In this document: in pieces, positions 16,632 through 24,964 of the stretch
How the letters are laid out: each line of letters opens with the position of its first letter
Position numbering within the stretch: the stretch's first letter is position 1
Assembly: GCF_028682635.1 (NCBI RefSeq)
Contig: NZ_JANHLK010000002.1
Coordinates: forward strand, 310,001-374,000
DNA: 64,000 nucleotides
Direction of reading: 5' to 3'
Origin: Pseudomonas putida
GTDB lineage: Bacteria > Pseudomonadota > Gammaproteobacteria > Pseudomonadales > Pseudomonadaceae
Program-made: the position numbers and the translations under genes
The notes under the pieces: model-generated
The model's database searches: none
Told to the model about the DNA's origin: nothing
Seen by the model: the letters and a program-made list of their open reading frames with translations, nothing else

Positions 16632-18161
16632 TCACAGCACCGATTTTGGCTTGGCGACCTGGGGTTTACGAAAGCCCATCAGGGCTGCCAGGGCCTTGGA
16701 AATCAGCGGCCAGAACAGCATCAGCAGCGCCGCCGTGGTCAGGCTGCCGACCAATGGGTTGGACCAGAAGATCCCCAGGTGCCCGTCAGAGAACAGCATC
16801 GACTGACGGAACGCATCTTCGGCCTTGTCACCCAATACCGCCGCCAGTACCAGTGGCGCAATCGGATAGCCGAGTTTCTTGAACAGATAACCCAACGCGC
16901 CGAAACCGAGCATCAACACCACGTCGAAGAACGAGTTGTGTACCGAGTAGGCACCGATGGCGCAGACCATGATGATGATCGGCGCGATGATCGAGAACGG
17001 AATGCGCAGGATCGAGGCGAACAGCGGCACGGTGGCCAACACCACGATCAGGCTCACCACGTTGCCCAGGTACATGCTGGCGATCAGGCCCCAGACAAAG
17101 TCATGCTGCTCGACGAACAGGGTTGGCCCAGGGTGCAGGCCCCAGATCATCAAGCCACCGAGCATCACCGCTGCGGTGGCGGAACCGGGAATACCCAGGG
17201 TCAGCATCGGCAGCAAGGCGCTGGTGCCGGCGGCGTGGTCGGCGGTTTCCGGCGCGATAACGCCTTCGAGTTCACCCTTGCCAAAGTTGTCGCGGTTCTT
17301 CGAGAAACGCCGCGCCAGGCTATAGCTCATGAACGAAGCGGCGGTCGGCCCGCCCGGGGTAATGCCCATCCAGCAACCGACCAGGGTGCTACGCACAATG
17401 GTCCACCAGTAGCGCGGCAACTTGGCCCAGGTGCGCAGGATCACCATCGGCGTGATGCGCGCGTGTTCGCCACGGAACACCAGGCCTTCCTCCACGGTGC
17501 AGAGGATTTCGCCGATGCCGAACAGGCCGATCACCGCCACTTCGAAACTGATGCCGGTCATCAGGGTCGGCTGATCGAACGTCAAGCGCAGGTTGCCGGA
17601 CACGGTGTCCATGCCGACCGCCGCCATGGCGAAACCGATCATCATCGCCACCACGGTTTTCAGCGGCGGGTTCTTGCTCATGCCGATGAAGGTGCAGAAC
17701 GCCAACAGGTACACCGCGAAGAACTCCGGCGAACTGAACGACATGGCGAAGGCGGCAATCTTCGTCGAGAGGAAGGTCAGCAGCAACACTCCCGCCAGTG
17801 CACCCAGCAACGCCGAACTGAACGCGGCGGTCAGGGCTTCGGCGGCGCGACCTTCGCGGGCCATCGGGTAGCCGTCGAACGTCGTCGCCACCGATGAGGG
17901 CTCACCGGGAATATTGAACAGGATCGAAGTGATCGAGCCGCCAAACAGAGCGCCCCAGTACATGCACGACAGCAGGATGATCGCCGACACCGGCGACATG
18001 GTGAAGGTCAGCGGCAGCAACAGTGCCACGCCATTGGGGGCGCCGAGGCCGGGCAACACGCCGACCAGGATGCCCAGCAGCACGCCGATCACCATCAGGC
18101 CGATGTGGCCTGGGGTCAGGATCAGGTTCATGCCTTGCAACAGGGAATCGAATTCGCTCAT
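16632..18161 (-). CDS. tctA: Tripartite tricarboxylate transporter, large membrane subunit TctA
   Basis: 509 residues from the ATG at 18161. About 12 hydrophobic segments; the opening GLMVIGVLLGILVGVLPGLG and a later GITPGGPTAASFMSYSLARR are TctA signatures. It forms the conducting subunit with TctB in the inner membrane and is fed by periplasmic TctC. Its start overlaps the tctB stop by 4 bases. Family members carry citrate, tartrate, sugar acids or aromatic acids; the neighbouring catabolic genes point to a sugar acid. Confidence 0.93.
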   Translation of the reverse strand: MSEFDSLLQGMNLILTPGHIGLMVIGVLLGILVGVLPGLGAPNGVALLLPLTFTMSPVSAIILLSCMYWGALFGGSITSILFNIPGEPSSVATTFDGYPMAREGRAAEALTAAFSSALLGALAGVLLLTFLSTKIAAFAMSFSSPEFFAVYLLAFCTFIGMSKNPPLKTVVAMMIGFAMAAVGMDTVSGNLRLTFDQPTLMTGISFEVAVIGLFGIGEILCTVEEGLVFRGEHARITPMVILRTWAKLPRYWWTIVRSTLVGCWMGITPGGPTAASFMSYSLARRFSKNRDNFGKGELEGVIAPETADHAAGTSALLPMLTLGIPGSATAAVMLGGLMIWGLHPGPTLFVEQHDFVWGLIASMYLGNVVSLIVVLATVPLFASILRIPFSIIAPIIIMVCAIGAYSVHNSFFDVVLMLGFGALGYLFKKLGYPIAPLVLAAVLGDKAEDAFRQSMLFSDGHLGIFWSNPLVGSLTTAALLMLFWPLISKALAALMGFRKPQVAKPKSVL

Positions 18162-18691
18162 TTGAAGTTTCTCCCGGCCAGGGCAATCCAGTCGCCCAAC
18201 GGGCCGGCATCCAGCGGGACCTTGAACCACAGCGCGAAAATCAGGTAGCTGGCGAGTACCGCGCCGAGGGATATACAGGCAATCATCAGTTTGCCGTAAG
18301 GCTTGGCGCGGTCCTTGTCACGCCACATGAACCAGGCGATGAAGCACGCCGAGGCGACATAGATGCCGGTCAGTGGCATGGCCGCGACGAACAGCGCAAT
18401 CGGGATGAACACCGACAGCACTTGCCTGAACGCACTGCGACTGACGAAGGCAACGCTCAGCGCTTGCCAGCGCACCAGGATCAGCACAAAGTTGGCCACG
18501 CTCGCGGCGCTCAGCATCAGGCCGATGTAGAAGGGGAAGTAACCCGGCTCGGGGCCGGCATCGCCCCAGCCGATACCCTGTTCGACACTGCCGAACATCA
18601 CCACCACGCCGATCAGCGCCGTGAAGAGGGTCAGGCCGAGCTCGACCCAACGGGTGCCGACCAGCGCGGGTGAATCCGAAGAATGGGACAT
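18158..18691 (-). CDS. tctB: Tripartite tricarboxylate transporter, small membrane subunit TctB
   Basis: 177 residues with four hydrophobic segments, including ELGLTLFTALIGVVVMFG and a PGYFPFYIGLMLSAAS stretch (G-PGYFP is typical of TctB). GGAGGTG lies 5 nt before the ATG at 18691. It sits between tctC (52-nt gap) and tctA (4-base overlap) on one message. Confidence 0.92.
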   Translation of the reverse strand: MSHSSDSPALVGTRWVELGLTLFTALIGVVVMFGSVEQGIGWGDAGPEPGYFPFYIGLMLSAASVANFVLILVRWQALSVAFVSRSAFRQVLSVFIPIALFVAAMPLTGIYVASACFIAWFMWRDKDRAKPYGKLMIACISLGAVLASYLIFALWFKVPLDAGPLGDWIALAGRNFK

Positions 18692-18743
18692 GAAGACACC
18701 TCCAGCAGATGACGACCGCCCGCAGGCGAGCGGCCGTGACAAC

Positions 18744-19760
18744 TTAGTTTTTCAGCCAGCCGGCTTCCTTGAAGACCGGGGTGACGCGGGCGGTGTCTTT
18801 TTCGATGTAGGCGGTCAGCGGCTCGCCCTCGAGGAAGGTCGGCACCAGCGCGTTCTGCTTGACGTAGGCCTTGAACTCCGGCGTTTCGGTGACCTTGCGC
18901 ATCAGCTCGACATAGAACGCGCGTTGCTCGGCGGAAATGTCGCCAGGCATGAACACGGTGCGCGGGAAGCGGTATTGATCGATGCCCAGGCCTTGTTCGT
19001 GGCAGGTCGGTACGTCGGCCCAGGATTTGTCGCCGGCGACTTTTTCGGTGTAGGCCATGCGCTCCTTACTGAACACGCAGAGCGGTTCGACCTGATCGCC
19101 GCGCCATTGGCTGATGCTTTCGCTGGGGTTGTTGACGTTGGCGGCGATGTGCTTGCCGGCCAGCTGGGTCGCGGCCTCGCTACCGCTCTTGAACGGGATG
19201 TACACCAGTTTACTGTTGGTGGTCTGGTTCAGCAGCAGGGTCAGGGTCTGGTCGACATCCTTGGACTGGCTGCCACCCATGCGCAGTTTCGACGGGTCGG
19301 CCTTGACCGCTTCGTAGAAGCTTTTCGCATCCTTCCACGGTGCGCCTTTGTAGCTCCAGAGAATGAAGTCATCCTCGGCCACGGCGGCAATCGGGGTCAG
19401 CTCCTGCCATTGATAGCCGAGCTTGGACACCAGCGGCAACAGGTAGATGTTGTTGGTGCCGATCACCAGCTTCTCGGCATCGCCCTTGTTCATTTTCATG
19501 TCGAGGAAAGCCTCGGCGCCGTTGCCGCCACCCTTGTTCAGGACGATGGTATTAACGTCGAGCAGTTTATGCGTGGTGATGATCGACTGGATCAGGCGAC
19601 CGAGTTGGTCGGTACCGCCACCGGGGCCACCGGCGACGACGATTTCGACGTTCTTGTCCGGTTGCCAGGCGGCTTGAGCGAGCGCGGGAAGGGCGCCGGC
19701 GGCGATCAGGGTGCAGCCAAGAAACAGACGGGAAGTGCGACGGACGAATGCATTTCGCAT
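18744..19760 (-). CDS. tctC: Tripartite tricarboxylate transporter substrate-binding protein TctC (Bug family)
   Basis: 338 residues from the ATG at 19760. A signal peptide (RRTSRLFLGCTLIAAGALP then ALAQA) precedes a Bug-type binding domain beginning DKNVEIVVAGGPGGGTDQLGR. It captures the ligand in the periplasm and hands it to TctBA. A T-N11-A motif lies 124 nt upstream of the start, oriented with transcription. First gene of tctCBA. Confidence 0.92.
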   Translation of the reverse strand: MRNAFVRRTSRLFLGCTLIAAGALPALAQAAWQPDKNVEIVVAGGPGGGTDQLGRLIQSIITTHKLLDVNTIVLNKGGGNGAEAFLDMKMNKGDAEKLVIGTNNIYLLPLVSKLGYQWQELTPIAAVAEDDFILWSYKGAPWKDAKSFYEAVKADPSKLRMGGSQSKDVDQTLTLLLNQTTNSKLVYIPFKSGSEAATQLAGKHIAANVNNPSESISQWRGDQVEPLCVFSKERMAYTEKVAGDKSWADVPTCHEQGLGIDQYRFPRTVFMPGDISAEQRAFYVELMRKVTETPEFKAYVKQNALVPTFLEGEPLTAYIEKDTARVTPVFKEAGWLKN

Positions 19761-19884
19761 GGGAGGGCCTCGTTTCTGTGTTTTTGTAATTGTTATGAGC
19801 GACTTGTTTGAGCGGTAAAGCCGCAAGCCTGGAGTGAGTGTGGGAAGAGGCAGCCCCCGCGTCTAGTCAAAACAATACATACAC

Positions 19885-19901
19885 CGATAGCCTGGGGTTA
19901 T
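19885..19901 (-). promoter_or_regulatory. Cluster motif, site 1 (tctC promoter)
   Basis: Read on the tctC strand it is ATAACCCCAGGCTATCG, with ATA/TAT ends and T-N11-A spacing. 124 bases separate it from the tctC start. It differs by two bases each from sites 2 and 3. Confidence 0.65.
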
Positions 19902-19923
19902 AGCTAGTCAAACGAAGCAAGAC

Positions 19924-20029
19924 TTCTGTAGGAGCAAGCTTGCTCGCGATGGACTCACGAGCGCTGCGCTAATTCAGGAAACACGCGTTTTCGTTGACGA
20001 TCATCGCGAGCTAGCTCGCTCCTACAGAA
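19924..20029. repeat. REP-type inverted pair, class GAGCAAGCTTGCTCGCG (R3)
   Basis: 28-bp arms with TTCTGTAGGAGC outward lie in the divergent gap between tctC and the rightward catabolic genes, between regulatory sites 1 and 2. Nothing else of coding character is visible in the 450-base gap 19761-20212. Confidence 0.85.
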
Positions 20030-20072
20030 AAGAAAGGTCCAACATTGAAGATCGTTGAAAGCACGGAGTGCC

Positions 20073-20089
20073 ATAACCCGAAGCTATCG
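20073..20089 (+). promoter_or_regulatory. Cluster motif, site 2 (amidohydrolase operon promoter)
   Basis: ATAACCCGAAGCTATCG with ATA/TAT ends and T-N11-A. It is 123 bases before the small ORF at 20213, almost the same distance as site 1 from tctC and in the same orientation to transcription. Confidence 0.6.
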
Positions 20090-20212
20090 CCTGATTTCAA
20101 GTTTTGATTAGACGGTTATCACCGGGCCTTCGATAGTGCTCATCAACACCGTGAAAAACGCGACACAGGTGAAGTCTGCAACTGTACAACAATAAAAATT
20201 GAGGGACGCGCA

Positions 20213-20350
20213 ATGGCTCGTCACCAGTGCGGTGTGATTATGCAAATGAGCAGTGGATTTGCCCCGGTGCCGGGATTCTTCGCGGTGTGCTCGGCAGTGT
20301 TTGTGCTGGCTACGTTGTTCATCAGTCTCGACGAGGTGCGCCATGGGTGA
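20213..20350 (+). CDS. Candidate small membrane protein, 45 residues
   Basis: An ATG at 20213 has GAGGG 7 nt upstream, the best ribosome site in this gap. The 45-codon frame opens MARHQCGVIMQMSSGF and has one hydrophobic stretch, FFAVCSAVFVLATLFISL, followed by charged DEVRHG. Its stop overlaps the start of the amidohydrolase gene by 8 bases, so the two would be translationally coupled. The distance to motif site 2 (123 nt) matches the motif-to-start distance at tctC, which supports it as the first gene of the operon. No known family is recognised. Confidence 0.5.
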   Translation: MARHQCGVIMQMSSGFAPVPGFFAVCSAVFVLATLFISLDEVRHG

Positions 20351-21299
20351 ACTGTGGAACGGTCCCATCATCGATGCCCATCATCACTTCTGGGACCCAA
20401 CGATCAACGACCATCCGTGGTTGGCGCCGGAGGCGAACATCCCGTTTCGCTACGGCGATTACTCCGCGATCAAGCGCCGTTATTTGCCCGACGATTACTT
20501 CGCCGATGCCGGCGACCAGCGAGTCGTGCAAACGGTGTATGTCGAGACCGCATGGAACCCGCAGGACCCGATTGGCGAAACCCGTTTCATCGAGCAACTG
20601 GCCGCCCGCTACGGCGTGCCGAATGCGATCGTCGCGCAAGCCTGGCTCGACCACCCGGACGCCATTGCCGTGCTGCGCGAGCAGGCCAGTCACAAGTGCG
20701 TGCGCAGCGTGCGGCACAAGCCCGGCGGACCGACGTCACCCGCGCAGTTCGGCCGGGTGCGCAGCCTGATGAGCGACGAGCACTGGCGGCGCGGTTATGC
20801 CGCGCTGGAGGGCCTGGGCCTGCACTTCGATCTGCAAACCCCCTGGTGGAACTTGCCCGAAGCTGAGCGACTGGCCCGGGATTTCCCCGGTATCACCCTG
20901 ATTCTCAACCACGCCGGCTTGCCCAGCGACCGCAGCGCTGAAGGCCTGGCCGGTTGGCGCGCCGCGATGGCGCGGCTGGCGCAGTGGCCCAACGTGCAGG
21001 TCAAGATTTCCGGCCTGGGCCAGGCGGGCCGGGCGTGGCGCGCCATCGACAACGCCTGGATCGTGCGCGAAATCATCGCGATGTTCGGCACCAAGCGGGC
21101 GATGTTCGCCAGTAACTTTCCGGTGGACAGCCTGTGTGGCTCGTTCAACGACATCTACAACGGTTTCAAATCCATCGTCGCCGATCTGCCAGTGGCCGAT
21201 CAGGAGCGACTGTTCTACAGCAACGCGCAGCGCATCTACCGCTGCGAACCTTGCGCCATTGACCGGGCGCGGCCTGAATCCTTGAGGAGTGAAGCATGA
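20343..21299 (+). CDS. Amidohydrolase-2 family protein, probable sugar-acid lactonase
   Basis: 318 residues from the ATG at 20343 (GAGG 6 nt upstream). IDAHHHFWDP near residue 10 gives the metal-binding HxH of PF04909 amidohydrolases, and ITLILNHAG and FASNFPVDS supply the later conserved His and Asp/Asn blocks. Relatives include L-fuconolactonase, L-rhamnonolactonase and 2-pyrone-4,6-dicarboxylate hydrolase. With a dehydratase cascade downstream, lactone opening is the best guess. The stop overlaps pdxA2 by 4 bases. Confidence 0.82.
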   Translation: MGELWNGPIIDAHHHFWDPTINDHPWLAPEANIPFRYGDYSAIKRRYLPDDYFADAGDQRVVQTVYVETAWNPQDPIGETRFIEQLAARYGVPNAIVAQAWLDHPDAIAVLREQASHKCVRSVRHKPGGPTSPAQFGRVRSLMSDEHWRRGYAALEGLGLHFDLQTPWWNLPEAERLARDFPGITLILNHAGLPSDRSAEGLAGWRAAMARLAQWPNVQVKISGLGQAGRAWRAIDNAWIVREIIAMFGTKRAMFASNFPVDSLCGSFNDIYNGFKSIVADLPVADQERLFYSNAQRIYRCEPCAIDRARPESLRSEA

Positions 21300-22300
21300 A
21301 CAAGACAACCATCGCGATGGTCCTGGGCGACCCCGCGGGCATCGGTCCGGAACTGATCGCACGCTTGCTCGGAGAGCCCGATGTACGCAGCCAGGCGAAT
21401 GTGATCCTGATTGCCGACGAAGCGGAAATGCGCCGCGGCATGCGCATCGCCGGTGTGGAGTTTCCCTATCGCCGGGTGGAGTCGCTGGAGCAGCTGTCAT
21501 TCATGGACGACACGCCGCTGTTCTACGATTTTCGCGGCGACACTGTCGGTGAATTCCCGCGCAGCGAATCCAGTGTCATTGGTGGTCGCTACAGCCTCGA
21601 CACCCTGGAGGTCGCCCTGCGCCTGACCGAGGCCGGGACCACCGACGCGATATTGTTCGGGCCGCTGAACAAGACTTCGTTGCACATGGCCGGCATGGCC
21701 CACAACGATGAGTTGCACTGGTTCGCCGAGTTGCTGGATTTCCACGGGCCGTTCTGCGAATTCAACGTGCTCGACAATCTGTGGACTTCCCGTGTGACCT
21801 CCCACGTGGCGTTGGCTGAAGTCCCGGGCCTGCTTAGCCAGGCGCGGGTGGTGGAAGCGATTCAACTGATCGACACCGCGCTCAAGCGCAACGGCCTGGA
21901 AAAACCGCGCATCGGCGTCTGTGGATTGAACCCGCACAACGGCGACAACGGCTCGTTCGGCCGCGAAGAACTGGACATCATCGGCCCGGCCGTGCGTTCG
22001 GCCCAGGCATTGGGGATCGCGGCGGAAGGGCCGTATCCGGGGGACACGATTTTCCTCAAGGTCCAGGGTGATGCCAGCGCCTTTGACGCGGTGGTGACGA
22101 TGTACCACGACCAGGGGCAGATCGCGATTAAGTTGATGGGCTTCTCCCGTGGCGTCACGGTCCAGGGTGGTCTGCCCATCCCGATCACCACGCCGGCCCA
22201 CGGCACCGCGTTCGATATCGCGGGGCAGGGCAAGGCGAATGTCGGCGCGACTCGCCAGGCGTTCGAGATCGCTTGCCGGATGGGTGGCAACAGCTACTGA
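21296..22300 (+). CDS. PdxA2-like dehydrogenase (4-hydroxythreonine-4-phosphate dehydrogenase family)
   Basis: 334 residues. GDPAGIGPE opens the fold. GPLNKTSLHMAG, GLNPHNGDNGSFG and MYHDQGQIAIKLMGF replace the usual vitamin-B6 PdxA forms, which places it with the catabolic PdxA2 branch rather than the biosynthetic enzyme. Characterised PdxA2 proteins oxidise 4-phospho-D-threonate or -erythronate and need a DUF1537 kinase partner; none is present here. It is coupled to the amidohydrolase by a 4-base overlap. Its substrate in this cluster is unknown. Confidence 0.82.
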   Translation: MNKTTIAMVLGDPAGIGPELIARLLGEPDVRSQANVILIADEAEMRRGMRIAGVEFPYRRVESLEQLSFMDDTPLFYDFRGDTVGEFPRSESSVIGGRYSLDTLEVALRLTEAGTTDAILFGPLNKTSLHMAGMAHNDELHWFAELLDFHGPFCEFNVLDNLWTSRVTSHVALAEVPGLLSQARVVEAIQLIDTALKRNGLEKPRIGVCGLNPHNGDNGSFGREELDIIGPAVRSAQALGIAAEGPYPGDTIFLKVQGDASAFDAVVTMYHDQGQIAIKLMGFSRGVTVQGGLPIPITTPAHGTAFDIAGQGKANVGATRQAFEIACRMGGNSY

Positions 22301-22322
22301 TTTTCAAAAACACGCAATACCC

Positions 22323-22413
22323 CTGTAGGAGCTGGCTTGCCAGCGAAGACGGCCTGACAGACACCCCTGAGGTGCCTGTCGGGCCGCTTTCGCTGGCAAG
22401 CCAGCTCCTACAG
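22323..22413. repeat. REP-type inverted pair, class GGCTTGCCAGCGAA (R4)
   Basis: 25-bp perfect arms with CTGTAGGAGC outward. Within the loop, GACAGACACCCCTGAGGTGC and the TGTC that follows form a second smaller hairpin. It lies between pdxA2 and the dehydratase gene in tandem orientation. Confidence 0.9.
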
Positions 22414-22463
22414 TTTTATGTATTGCCCCGATAACTCGATCTAGGGGATTACTGCTTTTTCCT

Positions 22464-22480
22464 ATCACCCCAGGTTATCG
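22464..22480 (+). promoter_or_regulatory. Cluster motif, site 3 (dehydratase operon promoter)
   Basis: ATCACCCCAGGTTATCG, two bases different from site 1, keeping T-N11-A. It is 140 bases upstream of the dehydratase ATG, between R4 and the gene. It implies a separate promoter for the downstream half of the cluster under the same regulator. Confidence 0.6.
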
Positions 22481-22620
22481 CCGGATACGCATAAGTGATT
22501 ATCCGCACCCTCGGGCGCTGGCTACAGTCGCTCCATCGAATGCCTGGAACCGCCAACCGAGCGGCTCCACGCAGCGACACAACAATGACAAGAAGCCGGC
22601 AGCGCAAGGAAACCGTATTC

Positions 22621-23796
22621 ATGAAAATCAAAGCGATCCGTACCCGCGTATTCGAGTGGAAAGGCAAAGTCGTCCCACCTCAAGCGCACTTCTGCACCAA
22701 CGCCAGCGACATCCTGTTCGAGCGCGGCGACGCCATGGGCTCGTTCCGTTTCCACGGCTGGCTGGTGGTGGAAGTCGAGACCGACACCGGTCTTGTCGGC
22801 ATCGGCAACTGCGCCCTGGCGCCTCGTGTGGCCAAGGAAATCATCGACACCTACCTGGCACCCATCGCGATTGGCGAAGACCCGTTCGACAACGAATACA
22901 TCTGGCAGAAAATGTACCGCCAGAGCCACGCATGGGGCCGCAAAGGCATCGGCATGGCGGCCATCTCGGCGATCGACATCGCCATCTGGGACATCATGGG
23001 CAAGGCGGTCAACAAGCCGGTGTTCAAACTGCTCGGCGGCCGCACCAAGGAAAAGATCTGGACCTACGCCTCCAAGCTCTACGCCAACGACAACCTCGAC
23101 CTGTTCCTCGAAGAGGCCCAGGGCTATCTGAACCAGGGCTTCACCGCGCTGAAAATGCGCTTCGGCTACGGCCCGAAAGACGGTCCGGCGGGCATGCGCA
23201 AGAACATCGAACAAGTGCGCGCCCTGCGTAACCTGGCCGGCCCCGACGTCGACATCATGCTCGAATGCTACATGGGCTGGACCCTGGAATACGCCCGCCG
23301 CATGTTGCCCAAACTGGCCGAGTTCGAGCCGCGCTGGCTGGAAGAACCGGTGATCGCCGACGACATCGAGGGTTATATCGAGCTGAAAAAAATGGGCATC
23401 ATGCCGATCTCCGGCGGCGAGCACGAGTTCACCTCGTACGGCTTCAAGGACCTGCTGGAACGCCGCGCCATCGACGTGATCCAGTACGACACCAACCGCG
23501 TCGGCGGCATCACCGCCGCGCGCAAGATCAACGCCATGGCCGAGGCCTGGTCGGTGCCGGTGATCCCCCACGCCGGGCAGATGCACAACTACCACCTGAC
23601 CATGTCCACCACGGCGTCGCCCATGGCCGAGTTCTTCCCGGTGTTCGACGTCGAAGTCGGCAACGAACTCTTCTACTACGTATTCAAGGGCGAACCGCAA
23701 CCAGTCAACGGCTACATCCAGCTCGACGACGACAAGCCGGGCCTGGGCCTGGAAATCTCCGATGAGTATTTGAGCGACTTCAACATCATCGAGTGA
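22621..23796 (+). CDS. Mandelate racemase/enolase-superfamily sugar-acid dehydratase
   Basis: 391 residues. After an alpha+beta cap, the barrel shows K178-x-R180 in [10 protein letters not shown], metal ligands E215 (IMLECYMGW), E241 (WLEEP) and E267 (SGGEHEF), D290 and the catalytic H317 ([12 protein letters not shown]). This arrangement matches the rhamnonate-dehydratase-like subgroup, which also holds L-lyxonate dehydratase. The expected reaction is loss of water from an aldonate to a 2-keto-3-deoxy acid. AAGGA lies 10 nt before the ATG at 22621. The exact aldonate is not deducible. Confidence 0.88.
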   Translation: MKIKAIRTRVFEWKGKVVPPQAHFCTNASDILFERGDAMGSFRFHGWLVVEVETDTGLVGIGNCALAPRVAKEIIDTYLAPIAIGEDPFDNEYIWQKMYRQSHAWGRKGIGMAAISAIDIAIWDIMGKAVNKPVFKLLGGRTKEKIWTYASKLYANDNLDLFLEEAQGYLNQGFTALKMRFGYGPKDGPAGMRKNIEQVRALRNLAGPDVDIMLECYMGWTLEYARRMLPKLAEFEPRWLEEPVIADDIEGYIELKKMGIMPISGGEHEFTSYGFKDLLERRAIDVIQYDTNRVGGITAARKINAMAEAWSVPVIPHAGQMHNYHLTMSTTASPMAEFFPVFDVEVGNELFYYVFKGEPQPVNGYIQLDDDKPGLGLEISDEYLSDFNIIE

Positions 23797-23847
23797 CCTT
23801 GAGGCGCCGTCATCCGGCGGCGCCGTCCATGACTTTGCGGAGGCGAC

Positions 23848-24843
23848 ATGCGCCTGATTCAATTTGAAAACACTGCCGGGGAACGCCAGGTCGGGCTGGT
23901 CGACGGGGCACAGGTCCAGGTGCTTAAAGGCACCCGCAGCACCCGTGAACTGGCACTCGCGGCGATCCGCGGCCAACGCAGCCTGCAGGAAGAAGTCGCC
24001 CTGCGCGGCACCGAACCGGGCCCGGACTACGCCCAGCTGTTGCAGCAGCGCCAGGTGCTGCCACCGCTGGACCACGAGGACCCGGCCCACTGCCTGATCA
24101 GCGGCACTGGCCTGACCCACCTGGGCAGCGCCTCGGCGCGGGACAAGATGCACCAGCAGGAAGGTGCCGTCGAAACCGCCATGACCGACACCATGCGCAT
24201 TTTCAAATGGGGCCTGGAGGGCGGCAAGCCCGCGGCCGGGCAGGTCGGTGCGCAGCCGGAATGGTTCTACAAGGGCGACGGCAGCATCGTCGTGCGTCCC
24301 GGCGCGGACTTCCCGGTGCCGCCCTTTGCCGAAGACGCCGGCGAAGAGCCGGAGCTGACCGGGCTCTACGTGATCGGCGACGACGGCCTGCCGTATCGCG
24401 TCGGTTATGCCCTGGGCAATGAGTTCTCCGACCATGTCATGGAGCGGCGCAACTACCTGTACCTCGCCCATTCGAAACTGCGCTGCTGCTCCTATGGCCC
24501 GGAGCTGCGCGTCGGCGAATTGCCCAGGCACCTGGAGGGCACCAGCCGCATCAAGCGCGATGGCAAGACGATCTGGGAAAAGGAGTTTCTCAGCGGCGAA
24601 GACAACATGTGCCACAGCCTGGCCAACCTCGAATTCCACCACTTCAAGTACGCGCAGTTCCTGCGTCCCGGTGATGTGCACGTGCACTACTTCGGCACCG
24701 CCACGCTGTCGTTTGCCGATGGCATCAAGACCCAGCCGGGGGACCGCTTCCAGATCAGCCTCGATGAGTTCGGAGCGCCGCTGGTGAACGGCATCGGTGA
24801 AAGTGCCCAGCCGTTGGCAATCGGTCAGGTGCGCACGCTTTAA
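23848..24843 (+). CDS. AraD1/GguC-family (FAH fold) 2-keto-3-deoxy acid dehydratase
   Basis: 331 residues, opening MRLIQFENTAGERQVGLVDG as in GguC/AraD1 proteins. The FAH-fold core shows TGTGLTHLGSA, PEWFYKGDGSIVV, GNEFSDHVMERRNYLYLAHS and HVHYFGTATLSFADG. Characterised relatives dehydrate 2-keto-3-deoxy-L-arabinonate to 2-oxoglutarate semialdehyde. GGAGG is 5 nt before the ATG. It lies 51 nt after the dehydratase and before the aldehyde dehydrogenase, giving consecutive pathway steps. Confidence 0.87.
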   Translation: MRLIQFENTAGERQVGLVDGAQVQVLKGTRSTRELALAAIRGQRSLQEEVALRGTEPGPDYAQLLQQRQVLPPLDHEDPAHCLISGTGLTHLGSASARDKMHQQEGAVETAMTDTMRIFKWGLEGGKPAAGQVGAQPEWFYKGDGSIVVRPGADFPVPPFAEDAGEEPELTGLYVIGDDGLPYRVGYALGNEFSDHVMERRNYLYLAHSKLRCCSYGPELRVGELPRHLEGTSRIKRDGKTIWEKEFLSGEDNMCHSLANLEFHHFKYAQFLRPGDVHVHYFGTATLSFADGIKTQPGDRFQISLDEFGAPLVNGIGESAQPLAIGQVRTL

Positions 24844-24845
24844 CC

Positions 24846-24939
24846 CCTGTAGGAGCCGGCTTGCCGGCGAAAGCGATTTTTCACGCGACGTTGATGTTTG
24901 CCGTGCCGTGGCCTTCGCCGGCAAGCCGGCTCCTACAGG
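24846..24939. repeat. REP-type inverted pair, class GGCTTGCCGGCGAA (R5)
   Basis: 26-bp perfect arms with CCTGTAGGAGCC outward fill the tandem gap between the AraD1-like gene and the aldehyde dehydrogenase, beginning 2 nt after the stop. Confidence 0.9.
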
Positions 24940-24964
24940 TCTGTAATCGATCAAGGAATCCGCA

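Noticed and set aside
20117..20135. TATC N11 GATA pair near motif site 2
   Set aside because: It has the symmetric LysR-type ends but does not match the 17-bp motif shared by the three other sites, so it was not counted as a fourth site.
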